Below are positions 30,335 to 37,346 of a DNA stretch of 64,000 nucleotides, in pieces. A program made the translations under genes and the position numbers. Every line of letters begins with the position of its first letter. The first letter of the stretch is position 1. The DNA is from Capsulimonas corticalis. GTDB taxonomy: Bacteria; Armatimonadota; Armatimonadia; Armatimonadales; Capsulimonadaceae. The stretch covers positions 1,178,001 to 1,242,000 of the forward strand of contig NZ_AP025739.1 in assembly GCF_003574315.2 (NCBI RefSeq), in the 5' to 3' direction. Under the pieces are notes generated by a model. The model did not search any database and was not told the DNA's origin. It worked only from the letters and a program-made list of their open reading frames with translations.

Positions 30335-32125
30335 CTATGTCTTTGACTGCGCACGAATGGGTTTCCCGTACTGGATATCATCATGGCATTTCTGGCACAC
30401 GACCAAGGTTTTCCGCTTACGGGCTGCCATTATTTGCATCCAAAGCGGTTTCTCCTTTTGTCCCTTTACCTTGAGGTCTGCAAGTTTACGGATGTGGTGG
30501 ACTTCCACTTTCTCCGCAGATTCACATATCTCGCACTTGTCCGCAAGTAGTCGTTTTACCAACTCCGTGCGTTTCGGCACATAGGCATGGGTCGTTTGAT
30601 CGTAGATTGTTGCTCCCGCTGCTTGTCTCAGGGCCAGTCCGCCGAAGTGGACTTCCAGAGGCGTTTTACCTTCTCTTGGTACGATGCACTGGATCACTTT
30701 TCGTGGTCCGTGCTCCGTATCGATGGTTGCAATGTATCGTTGAGCAATCGCATTTACCGTCGCCTTGTGCTTGTGGGCCAAGGTCTTCAGTAGAGACGTG
30801 TGCATATACCAATACAGTCTTTGCAGCCATGCGATGTTTTCCGCCAGTTGGTAATACTGTACATATCCCCGATACTCACTTTGATAGTCAGAGATGATTG
30901 TGAAGTCATCATCGTTGACCCTCTCTGCGCGATGAATCGGTTTGCCGTTCTTGGCGTACAGGCTGCATCTGTCGTTTATCACATCGACAGGGACTAGTAG
31001 TCCGATTCGGGATGACATCGTTCGACGGCTGGTGCTATCGTGTTTGTCATTTACCTGTCGGCCTGCTATTTCATAGCCGAGGAACCTTGCCCGTCCTGTT
31101 TGAGTGTGCGTAACCAGTGTCTTTTCCTCAGAGAGTTCCAGACGCAGTTTTTCGTTGAGAAAACTCTTGAGGCGCTGCTTGATTTCTTCGGCTTCTTCCT
31201 GTGGCCCCGCGAAGCCAAGAATGAAGTCATCTGCGTATCGAATATAGCGTAGCCTCCGATAGTTTGGGTCATATTGATCCGTTGATGGTAGCTTCTGATA
31301 CTGATGAAACAGCTCAGATGCTCCGTGACGGTCTCCATTAGCCCGTAACGTTTCGGCGCGTCCCGCGAGACGATTGTACTCAGGGTTCTTCCTTCGTTTG
31401 TTTCCACGGTTGTATTCCTGGAGTAATGTTGCTTCTACAAACTTGTCCAGTTGATCCAGGTATATGTTGGCGAGTATGGGACTAATAACCCCACCTTGCG
31501 GTGTGCCGCTCAGCGTCGGGTTGTAATGCCATCTCTCCATATATCCTGCCTGTAGCAGTCCCTCAACGAGTTTGATGAAACGGTTATCATGGATGTCTTT
31601 CTTCAGCACCTCCAGCAGAATCTGATGGTTGATGTTGTCGAAGCATCCTTTGATGTCCCCTTCCACGAACCATTTGGTGCCCACCCACGTTCTTGCGATT
31701 GCGGTGAGTGCCGTATGGCATCCTCGTTTCGGACGGAAGCCGTGTGAATGGTTGGAGAACTGCGGTTCGTAGTATGCTTCCAATATAGAGCGCATAACTT
31801 CTTGCAGCAATTTATCCGTCCATGTCGGGATGCCGAGAGGTCGTGTTTTCCCATTTTTCTTTGGGATATGCGTCCGTCTCACGGGTGTCCAACGATATCT
31901 TTCGTATCGAAGGTCTTCGATGATGGCATTGATTCTTGCCATCGACATTCCGTCTACAGTGTCTTCCGTCGTTCCTGGGGTCATGGCTCCATCATTGCGA
32001 TAGATTCTGCCATAGGCCCGTAGGTACAGGTCTGGATTGTATAGCTGTCTGTAGACATCCTCCAGTGGCAACTTTCGTTGGCCTCTGTCTCTGATAATGT
32101 TCAACACATCTTCGGCTGTTCGCAT
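30335..32125 (-). CDS. ltrA: Group II intron reverse transcriptase/maturase with HNH domain
   Basis: A 596-aa intron-encoded protein. Reverse transcriptase blocks run from about residue 85 (RRTHIPKKNGKTRPLGIPTWTDKLLQ) through HGFRPKRGCHTAL, EGDIKGCFDNINH, GTPQGGVISPILANIYLD and the active site IRYADDFILGF near 300. A maturase/thumb region follows (SEYRGYVQYYQLAENIAWLQRLYWYMHTSLLKTLAHKHK), then a C-terminal HNH endonuclease (CEICESAEKVEVHHIRKLADL ... CQKCHDDI) with two Cys pairs. All key residues are present, so retrohoming looks possible. GAGG lies 8 nt before ATG 32125. Inserted within rtcB. Confidence 0.95.
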   Translation of the reverse strand: MRTAEDVLNIIRDRGQRKLPLEDVYRQLYNPDLYLRAYGRIYRNDGAMTPGTTEDTVDGMSMARINAIIEDLRYERYRWTPVRRTHIPKKNGKTRPLGIPTWTDKLLQEVMRSILEAYYEPQFSNHSHGFRPKRGCHTALTAIARTWVGTKWFVEGDIKGCFDNINHQILLEVLKKDIHDNRFIKLVEGLLQAGYMERWHYNPTLSGTPQGGVISPILANIYLDQLDKFVEATLLQEYNRGNKRRKNPEYNRLAGRAETLRANGDRHGASELFHQYQKLPSTDQYDPNYRRLRYIRYADDFILGFAGPQEEAEEIKQRLKSFLNEKLRLELSEEKTLVTHTQTGRARFLGYEIAGRQVNDKHDSTSRRTMSSRIGLLVPVDVINDRCSLYAKNGKPIHRAERVNDDDFTIISDYQSEYRGYVQYYQLAENIAWLQRLYWYMHTSLLKTLAHKHKATVNAIAQRYIATIDTEHGPRKVIQCIVPREGKTPLEVHFGGLALRQAAGATIYDQTTHAYVPKRTELVKRLLADKCEICESAEKVEVHHIRKLADLKVKGQKEKPLWMQIMAARKRKTLVVCQKCHDDIQYGKPIRAQSKT

Positions 32126-32656
32126 CCCGCGTACCTCTGTGCATTGCCCATTAGGTTACCTGTTCCCCTTTGCCCTGTGAACGGCTTTCCCGCTCTCCCT
32201 GGTAGGTCGTCACTCCTACGACTACTATGGGAACTCCGTGGCCATAGGAGTCGCCTCCCGTAGGCCATCCTGCGTTCCGTCAACATACTACGTAATAGCG
32301 CGATTTAGGTGTCCGTTCGCTCTCTTGCGTGGGATCATTTCCCACATCTTCTGCTCTACGGAGATTGCGATTGCCGACATTTTAAGCATTCGCATAGAGC
32401 ATCAGTGACTACAGGCGTTGTATCACAGGGCCTACGTATAGACCACCGAGAGCTGGATTTCGAGCAGTATAGCCCTAACCATGTCGCGCGGGCTTTGCAG
32501 AACAACAGCGCAAACGCCTTCTTCTGTTTTCCGCTTTCCCAACAGGCTGTGTTGGCTGATCCGCTTTCGCAGATCAGTTGGTTGGGTAGCCCCGACACTT
32601 TTCTCCGAGTATCGGCTGGCTCAGCCAGCAATAGTATGCTGCATTACGCAGCGCCC

Positions 32657-33094
32657 CAGGTCCACATAGTGGTTTCCCGAACCGATCGTTCCCAGCTGGT
32701 TCCGGGCGGTCTGCTTGAGGGTCTTGACGGCGTGCAGCTTCCACGTTTCGTCGTCAAACAGCTCATGGTCCACGGAGGTCGCGTTGTTGCGGCCTACGCC
32801 GAACGACAAATTGCTCCACACCATATCCATGATCTGTCTGATCTTCCGGCGAACCTCGCTTGCCGGAATGTCCAGACGCGCGGCTTTGTTGCCGCAGCCA
32901 ATGTCAAAACCCACCCCGGACGGGCTGATCTTATCCTCGTAGGCGACCACGCCGCCGATGGGAACCGCGTAGCCCTTGTGATGGTCCGCCATCAGCGCCA
33001 CGTGAGCCGCATCTTTTGAACAGTTCATAATTTGCAGCATCGCGCCTTCGTCGACAGGGTCTCCCCACACCGGTACTCCCGCAATCATTTCCAT
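32657..33094 (-). CDS. rtcB: RtcB RNA ligase, N-terminal exon
   Basis: 146 codons starting MEMIAGVPVWGDPVDEGAMLQI, with LMADHHKGYAVPIGGVVAYEDKISPSGVGFDIGCGNKAARL, where the conserved Cys of the Mn site lies in FDIGCGN, and ending GTIGSGNHYVDL at the intron border. AAAGGAGG lies about 7 nt before ATG 33094. Without splicing the frame would run into intron codons and stop soon after. The gene reads in the array direction, between tRNA-Gly and tRNA-Val(GAC), next to an RNA ligase gene, which points to a role in repair or maturation of the tRNAs here. Confidence 0.88.
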
Positions 33095-33173
33095 CCGCGT
33101 GTCCTCCTTTCGGATAGATTTTCTTACCCATCCGAACTTGCCGCATCAATGCGGTCTTTTTGCCCATCGGGCA

Positions 33174-33247
33174 TGGAGCGAAAGAGGAGAATCGAACTCC
33201 CATCATCAGCATGGCGTGCTGGCGTCCTACCATTGGACGACTTTCGC
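33174..33247 (-). tRNA. tRNA-Gly(GCC)
   Basis: Acceptor GCGAAAG/CTTTCGC, discriminator T (as expected for Gly), encoded CCA, D-arm GTCC..GGAC, stem CCAGC/GCTGA with loop ACGCCAT (anticodon GCC; position 33 is C instead of U), T-loop TTCGATT. Confidence 0.8.
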
Positions 33248-33262
33248 AGATCTTTATAAAAA

Positions 33263-33338
33263 TGGCGCCGTCTGACGGATTTGAACCGCCGGCGCGAGGT
33301 TCTTCAAACCCCCGCTCTACCACTGAGCTAAGACGGCG
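33263..33338 (-). tRNA. tRNA-Phe(GAA)
   Basis: Acceptor GCCGTCT/AGACGGC, discriminator G, encoded CCA, D-arm GCTC..GAGC, loop TTGAAGA (anticodon GAA), T-loop TTCAAAT. Discriminator G differs from the usual A of bacterial Phe tRNAs. Confidence 0.8.
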
Positions 33339-33365
33339 TATCGAACATCTTCTTATTGTCAGAAT

Positions 33366-33453
33366 TGGCGGGCCGGGTAGGATTTGAACCCACGCGGGCA
33401 TTGCTGCCGGTAGTTTTGGAGACTACTCCCTTCAGCCGCTTGGATACCGACCC
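33366..33453 (-). tRNA. Class II tRNA with CCA (Trp) anticodon
   Basis: Acceptor GGGTCGG/CCGGCCC, discriminator G, encoded CCA tail, D-arm of the Ser/Leu type (TCCAAGCGGCTGAAGGGA), stem GTAGT/ACTAC with loop CTCCAAA (anticodon CCA), long variable arm around GGCAGCAATGCC, T-loop TTCAAAT. It would read UGG but looks like a serine-type class II body, so it may mischarge or be a chimera like the known allo-tRNAs. Confidence 0.75.
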
Positions 33454-33478
33454 ACGGATCTAACAACAATGCAAAATT

Positions 33479-33555
33479 TGGGGCGCCCGGCGGGATTTGA
33501 ACCCGCGTTCTTCAGTGTCACAGACTGACGACTTGACCACTCGTCTACGAACGCC
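33479..33555 (-). tRNA. tRNA-His(GTG)
   Basis: Acceptor GCGTTCG/CGGGCGC preceded by an extra G at position -1, discriminator C, encoded CCA, stem TCAGT/ACTGA with loop CTGTGAC (anticodon GTG), T-loop TTCAAAT. G-1 with C73 is the histidine hallmark. Confidence 0.88.
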
Positions 33556-33565
33556 ATAAGTTTTC

Positions 33566-33639
33566 TGGTCGGGGCGACAGGAATCGAACCTGCGATGGAA
33601 AGTCCCAAACTTTCTGTTATGCCACTTCACTACGCCCCG
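33566..33639 (-). tRNA. tRNA-Pro(TGG)
   Basis: Acceptor CGGGGCG/CGCCCCG, discriminator A, encoded CCA, stem GAAAG/CTTTC with loop TTTGGGA (anticodon TGG), T-loop TTCGATT. The C1-G72 start is typical of proline tRNAs. Confidence 0.88.
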
Positions 33640-33653
33640 AGATTTTTAGAATT

Positions 33654-33814
33654 GGAGGCCCTCATCCCCGCCACCCGCAAGCGGGTACCCGGTTCTCCCA
33701 ATTCTGGGAGAAGGGGAGCAAGAGTTTTGTTTTTAGAGATCAAAAATCTCACTCCTATTCCGACTCCCCCTCTCCCAAAATTGGGAGAGGGGGCCGGGGG
33801 GTGAGGGCCTCCCC
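33654..33814. repeat. REP-like palindromic repeat (long form)
   Basis: GGAGGCCCTCATCCCC ... GGTGAGGGCCTCC ends, containing inner hairpins TTCTCCC/GGGAGAA and CTCTCCCAA/TTGGGAGAG. Same sequence family as 28983-29065 and 29447-29497. It lies just after the RNA ligase stop. Confidence 0.8.
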
Positions 33815-33824
33815 TCTCCCCTCC

Positions 33825-34841
33825 TCACACGTCCCGACTATCCGTCACGTTTTTCGCGAACAAGTACGGGTCTCCGATGTACTTCATGCAGACACGACCG
33901 ACTTTCGGGTCGCGCCGCTCCGCGATCGGCTTCACCACGACGCCTTCGCGGATGTGCTCCGCGCCGAGGGTGGTGTTTCCCTCGGAGAGCGCCTTGATGA
34001 TTCCCAGCGCGTACGGCCCTTCGTAGAGGACCGGGACCATTGCGACGCCGAAGCTCGCGCAGACTTGCCGGAACTCAAACGCATTCAGATAGTGACCGTC
34101 GATCATCAGGTCGAAAGCTTGAAACCCGCCGGCGCCCGATGCGCCGTAGTGCAGGCTCTGCACTTTGCTCCCGAAGATCTCGCCGTAGAGAACCACCTGA
34201 CGATGGTCCTGCGCGAAGTGCTCCAGCAGCGAGACGACTTCCGGGATCAGCGCGGGCGCCCAGTAGACGCTGTGCGCCAGATTTTCCGGACGCTCGCGGC
34301 GCACTTGCCGGGAGCCGGCCATCCACTCGCCCTCAACGATGCCGATACGCGAGTTGGTCCCATGGATCTTCTCCGTCACCACCACGTCCTCGCCGGCGGC
34401 CAGAACGTCCGGGTAGTTGCGCAGGTTCTCGACATCCGTGTACTCCTCAAAGAGAGGATGCGGCGCTAGCGCGTCGGTCCTCTGCGCCCAGAAGCTCACC
34501 GGCGGCTCGTACTTGGTGACGCCGTAGTGCTCCGCGACGTCGGTCCCGAGCTCCCAGCGAGGGTCCTCCCGCTCGACGATCACGCCGAAGCTCGGCTCAC
34601 TGCGAAGACGGGCGCACCGAACGCGGCCTTTGCTCAGATACTGGGTGATTCCCCAGCGATCCGAGTGCTCCGCCGGGATCATGGCGTCGATGGGAATATA
34701 GGTCACTAAATCCCCCGCCGCGTATTTGCCCTTCGGAACCACGCACTGCCATCCTTTGATCTGCGCCAGCTCCAGCGCATCAGCGTTGTGATGCGGGCTG
34801 ACTTCATCGATCTCGCAAACTTCAACAACTAAAGTGGACAT
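33825..34841 (-). CDS. RNA ligase, DRB0094/Rnl5-type
   Basis: A 338-aa ATP-dependent RNA ligase. The N-terminal OB-like part (MSTLVVEVCEIDEVSPHHNADALELAQIKGWQCVVPKGKYAAGDLVTYIPIDAMIP) resembles the DRB0094 family. The adenylation motif is VVTEKIHGTNSRIG (Lys in KIHGTN), motif III-like VVLYGEIFG, motif IV REGVVVKP and motif V CMKYIGDPY. GGAGGACAGGG before ATG 34841 fixes the start; longer frames overlap tRNA genes and are not real. In the array it lies between tRNA-Tyr and tRNA-Pro, in the array direction, near rtcB, so two ligases with different end chemistry are present: 3'-P/5'-OH (RtcB) and, probably, 3'-OH/5'-P (this one). Confidence 0.9.
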   Translation of the reverse strand: MSTLVVEVCEIDEVSPHHNADALELAQIKGWQCVVPKGKYAAGDLVTYIPIDAMIPAEHSDRWGITQYLSKGRVRCARLRSEPSFGVIVEREDPRWELGTDVAEHYGVTKYEPPVSFWAQRTDALAPHPLFEEYTDVENLRNYPDVLAAGEDVVVTEKIHGTNSRIGIVEGEWMAGSRQVRRERPENLAHSVYWAPALIPEVVSLLEHFAQDHRQVVLYGEIFGSKVQSLHYGASGAGGFQAFDLMIDGHYLNAFEFRQVCASFGVAMVPVLYEGPYALGIIKALSEGNTTLGAEHIREGVVVKPIAERRDPKVGRVCMKYIGDPYLFAKNVTDSRDV

Positions 34842-34883
34842 CCCTGTCCTCCGATCTTCGTTCCAAAACGACGTGTTCTCTGC

Positions 34884-34969
34884 TGGTGGGTCAGGTGGGA
34901 TTCGAACCCACAACCCGTGAGGGACTTGTTTTACAGACAAGCGCAGCGACCCGTATCTGCCTCCAACCC
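34884..34969 (-). tRNA. tRNA-Tyr(GTA)
   Basis: Class II tRNA with acceptor GGGTTGG/CTGACCC, discriminator A, encoded CCA, stem CTTGT/ACAAG with loop CTGTAAA (anticodon GTA), variable arm TCCCTCACGGGTT, T-loop TTCGAAT. A long variable arm is normal for bacterial Tyr. Confidence 0.88.
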
Positions 34970-34991
34970 ATATTGCGTCGTTCTTGTTTTT

Positions 34992-35066
34992 TGGTAGCCT
35001 CGGCGGGACTCGAACCCGCTCCCGATCTGTGAAAGAGATCAATCCTAACCCATAAACGACGAGGCC
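34992..35066 (-). tRNA. tRNA-Glu(TTC)
   Basis: Acceptor GGCCTCG/CGAGGCT, discriminator A, encoded CCA, stem GATCT/AGATC with loop CTTTCAC (anticodon TTC), T-loop TTCGAGT. Confidence 0.87.
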
Positions 35067-35093
35067 ACGATGCGTACTGATTTTCGAATTTCT

Positions 35094-35169
35094 TGGTGGG
35101 GCCGACAGGATTTGAACCTGCGACGAGCCGCTTAAAAGGCGGCTGCTCTACCACCTGAGCTACGACCCC
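35094..35169 (-). tRNA. tRNA-Lys(TTT)
   Basis: Acceptor GGGGTCG/CGGCCCC, discriminator A, encoded CCA, D-arm GCTC..GAGC, stem GCCGC/GCGGC with loop CTTTTAA (anticodon TTT), T-loop TTCAAAT. First tRNA of the array in the direction of transcription. Confidence 0.88.
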
Positions 35170-35293
35170 ACGATGCGTTTGCGGGATTTGCGTTTCACGT
35201 CTTCCTCCTTTCCAATTTCTGACCGGACAATAAAAAATCGGTCCCTGGCTCTTGGCCTGGGACCGATCGTCTCATCCTCGTATGGGATGCTTC

Positions 35294-35599
35294 TCAGTTT
35301 GGGATGCGTTTGAGCGCATCCCGGGTTGAGACGATCGGCGGGCCGTATTCGGTTTGATAGTTATTGCGATGACTGACTTTGACTTCCGGGCGATCTTCGG
35401 GCGATCCGGGTATTTGGAAATCCAACAGGACGCCGCCCAAATTGGAATCGCCGGCCATGCCCTCACAGCCCATGCCCTGAGACGACGAGCCGCCCAGCCA
35501 CAAGACGACGGCGAAATCCGACGCGTCGGCAAACAACGGCGCAAACGCGCTGAGCGTCCGCCATGAGCCGGTATTCAGATTTTTGGATGTCGTTGCCAT
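35294..35599 (-). CDS. Hypothetical protein, 101 aa
   Basis: A short protein (MATTSKNLNTGSWRTLSAFAPLFADASDFAVVLWLGGSSSQGMGC) without a recognised domain. The pattern LGGVLLDFQIPGSPEDRPEVKVSHRNNYQTEYGPPIVSTRDALKRI is beta-rich and acidic. It lies upstream of tRNA-Lys on the same strand, after the leader terminator at 35716-35767. Only a weak AGGA site precedes ATG 35599. It may be a phage-type structural or regulatory protein; function unknown. Confidence 0.5.
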   Translation of the reverse strand: MATTSKNLNTGSWRTLSAFAPLFADASDFAVVLWLGGSSSQGMGCEGMAGDSNLGGVLLDFQIPGSPEDRPEVKVSHRNNYQTEYGPPIVSTRDALKRIPN

Positions 35600-35715
35600 C
35601 GAGCCGTCCTAATCTTGGTAGTTGGTCAGTTTTCGGGTCAGTTGCTAATCTTATCGATTTTCGCCGGGCGTCTGCTCAGCAGTATCGGCGGATCGCCGTA
35701 AAAATTTCAGGCCGT

Positions 35716-35767
35716 CAAAAAACAAAAAGCGCCTGCCTCGGCAGTTATGTGCAGAGGCGGGCGCTTT
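35716..35767 (-). terminator. Intrinsic terminator in the tRNA-array leader
   Basis: On the minus strand AAAGCGCCCGCCTC pairs with GAGGCAGGCGCTTT and is followed by a T-rich tail (TTTTTGTTTTTT). It lies between the array promoter (35992-36021) and tRNA-Lys, so array transcription would depend on readthrough, antitermination or another promoter. Confidence 0.8.
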
Positions 35768-35804
35768 CGAGAACGTGTTCTCGTGTGCTCTCAGGTTTGA
35801 AGCG

Positions 35805-35918
35805 CTATGGCCTGTTCAAACCTTCCTCTGCTCCGTGATGACGCAGTGGGCTGACCACTGCGATGACGTTTAAGCCTTGTGACATGGATATGAAATTGGG
35901 ATCGTAGCCGTATTTCAT
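35805..35918 (-). CDS. Possible 37-aa leader peptide
   Basis: MKYGYDPNFISMSQGLNVIA... to TAG at 35805, with GGAAAGAAA upstream of ATG. It lies between the strong promoter and the terminator at 35716-35767, as leader peptides of attenuators do. The upstream leader also has a CGGGC/GCCCG stem. Expression not established; the codons do not show an obvious run of one amino acid. Confidence 0.35.
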   Translation of the reverse strand: MKYGYDPNFISMSQGLNVIAVVSPLRHHGAEEGLNRP

Positions 35919-35991
35919 GAGTTTCTTTCCGGGCGGCGCCCCAGCGGCCTTTGCAAGCCTGCTCGGCGTTCTTTCCTGCCCGACGTGAGCT

Positions 35992-36021
35992 ACTTTACCA
36001 CGGGAGTTTGGGGATTGTCAA
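35992..36021 (-). promoter_or_regulatory. Sigma70-like promoter reading into the tRNA array
   Basis: TTGACA (-35, 36016-36021) and TAAAGT (-10, 35992-35997) with 18 bp between on the minus strand. It precedes the small ORF, the terminator and then the whole minus-strand tRNA array. Confidence 0.65.
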
Positions 36022-36121
36022 TAGAGATTTGAAAATATTTTTTTGAGATTCTCTCGCGTGTGCGTAAAGACAATTGACTACTGTTTTCTAAGATATTTCG
36101 TCCATGAAACCACACCCATAA

Positions 36122-36284
36122 TTCCCCGGTTATGAAACCCGGGTCTGGGAGGGCGTCGCCCTAACCGTCCGTGCCGGACGGAGGAGTTTGTGATCGACCA
36201 CCGGCATTTGCGTCCGGCGCCGGGTACCCCCTGGGTGGTTAGCGGCTCTTGCCGCTCACAGACCCGGGTTTCATAACCGGGGAA
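36122..36284. repeat. 163-bp element with perfect 26-bp terminal inverted repeats
   Basis: The arms at 36122-36147 and 36259-36284 are exactly complementary (TTCCCCGGTTATGAAACCC ... GGGTTTCATAACCGGGGAA). The interior has several smaller stems and no gene. This is MITE-like or a large REP-type RNA hairpin. It stands between the array promoter and the SDR gene. Confidence 0.8.
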
Positions 36285-36373
36285 TTTACGGGCGTCTTTC
36301 AGGACAACGAAAATCCATCGAGAGCGGCTATAATAAGAAAGATCTCCATCCAAGAACCCAAAGGATCACCCTT

Positions 36374-37129
36374 ATGAGCAACAACCCCCAACTCCCCCTC
36401 GCCGGCAAAGTCGCCATCGTCACGGGCGCGTCGCGCGGGATCGGCAGGGCCATCGCGGAGCGGCTCGCGGCGGACGGCGCGGCGGTGGTCGTCAACTATG
36501 CGCGCAATGAAGAGGCGGCGCGGGAAGTGGTCGCGGGAATCGCGGCGAAGGGCGGGACGGCGGCGGCGGCGAAGGCAAACATCAGTTTGGTTTCTGATGT
36601 ACGAAAACTGTTTGCGGAGGCGAAAGAAAAGTTTGGACGGCTCGATATTCTGGTCAACAATGCGGGCGACGCGCTGTTTGGGCCGATCACCGAGATGACG
36701 GAGGAAACATTCGATATGCTCTTTGACTTGAATGTCAAAGGCGTCTTCTTCGCTATGCAGGAGGCGGCGAAGGTAATGGAGCCGGGCGCGCGGATCGTCA
36801 ATATCTCCAGCGGGGTGACGATTGTCGGCGTTCCACAGGCGGGTTTGTATGCGGGAACAAAGGGCGCGATCGAGCAATTCGCGATGTCGGCGGCGAAAGA
36901 ACTGGGGCCGCGCGGGATCACGGTCAATACCGTTTCGCCGGGAATGACGGAGACGGACTTGCTGCGTAAGGTCGTGCCGGAAGAGTACCGCACGGATGTG
37001 TCGCAGAGCATTCCCCTGGGACGTTTAGGACAGCCGGAGGACATTGCCGACGTCGTCGCGTTCCTGGCGAGCGACGCCGGGCGCTGGGTCACGGGGCAAA
37101 ATATCCGGGCCACCGGCGGCGCAAGCTAA
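36374..37129 (+). CDS. SDR-family oxidoreductase (3-ketoacyl-ACP reductase-like)
   Basis: A 251-aa classical SDR: VAIVTGASRGIGRAIAERL cofactor motif near residue 15, LVNNAGDALFG in the middle, the catalytic Ser in VNISSGV, and LYAGTKGAIEQF with Tyr and Lys (YAGTK). The C-terminal PLGRLGQPEDIADVVAFLASDAGRWVTGQNIRATGG is that of FabG-type enzymes. Soluble NADPH-dependent reductase; substrate unknown. AAGGATC precedes the start. A terminator follows at 37150. Confidence 0.9.
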   Translation: MSNNPQLPLAGKVAIVTGASRGIGRAIAERLAADGAAVVVNYARNEEAAREVVAGIAAKGGTAAAAKANISLVSDVRKLFAEAKEKFGRLDILVNNAGDALFGPITEMTEETFDMLFDLNVKGVFFAMQEAAKVMEPGARIVNISSGVTIVGVPQAGLYAGTKGAIEQFAMSAAKELGPRGITVNTVSPGMTETDLLRKVVPEEYRTDVSQSIPLGRLGQPEDIADVVAFLASDAGRWVTGQNIRATGGAS

Positions 37130-37149
37130 AACCCATGGCGTTACGAAGA

Positions 37150-37187
37150 AAGGCGGCCGGCGATTTGAAGTCTCCGGCCGCCTTTTT
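37150..37187 (+). terminator. Intrinsic terminator after the SDR gene
   Basis: AAGGCGGCCGG pairs with CCGGCCGCCTT and is followed by five T residues. Confidence 0.8.
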
Positions 37188-37346
37188 GACGCTCCCTGAA
37201 GGAGTCTTTTTCGCGGCGTCTCCAAGGATCCGTGTGACGCGTGGGATGAGTTTGGTCTCTTGATGGTTCAGTTCCCGTTTAAGCGCTTCACGGCGGCGCG
37301 ATTCACTTGACTTCCCCACCCCGCAAGGCCCATAATAGGAACGCAA

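Larger units (their letters stand above)
30277..32656 (-). mobile_element. Group II intron inserted in rtcB
   Basis: The intron begins at 32656 with GGGCG (a variant of GUGYG) directly after the rtcB codons for GSGNHYVDL, and ends near 30277-30280. It encodes a reverse transcriptase/maturase (30335-32125). Domain V lies at 30292-30325: GAGCCGTGTG and CAGCACGGTTC strands with GAAA tetraloop, as is typical. The insertion interrupts a conserved RtcB block, so splicing is needed to make the ligase; the rtcB exons are otherwise intact, which argues for a functional, recently acquired intron. Bases 32126-32656 hold the intron's domains I-IV start and no other gene. Confidence 0.88.

Noticed and set aside
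32931-33401. Frame of 156 aa over the start of rtcB and the Gly/Phe tRNAs
   Set aside because: It overlaps three tRNA genes and the rtcB start in another frame, with no ribosome site.
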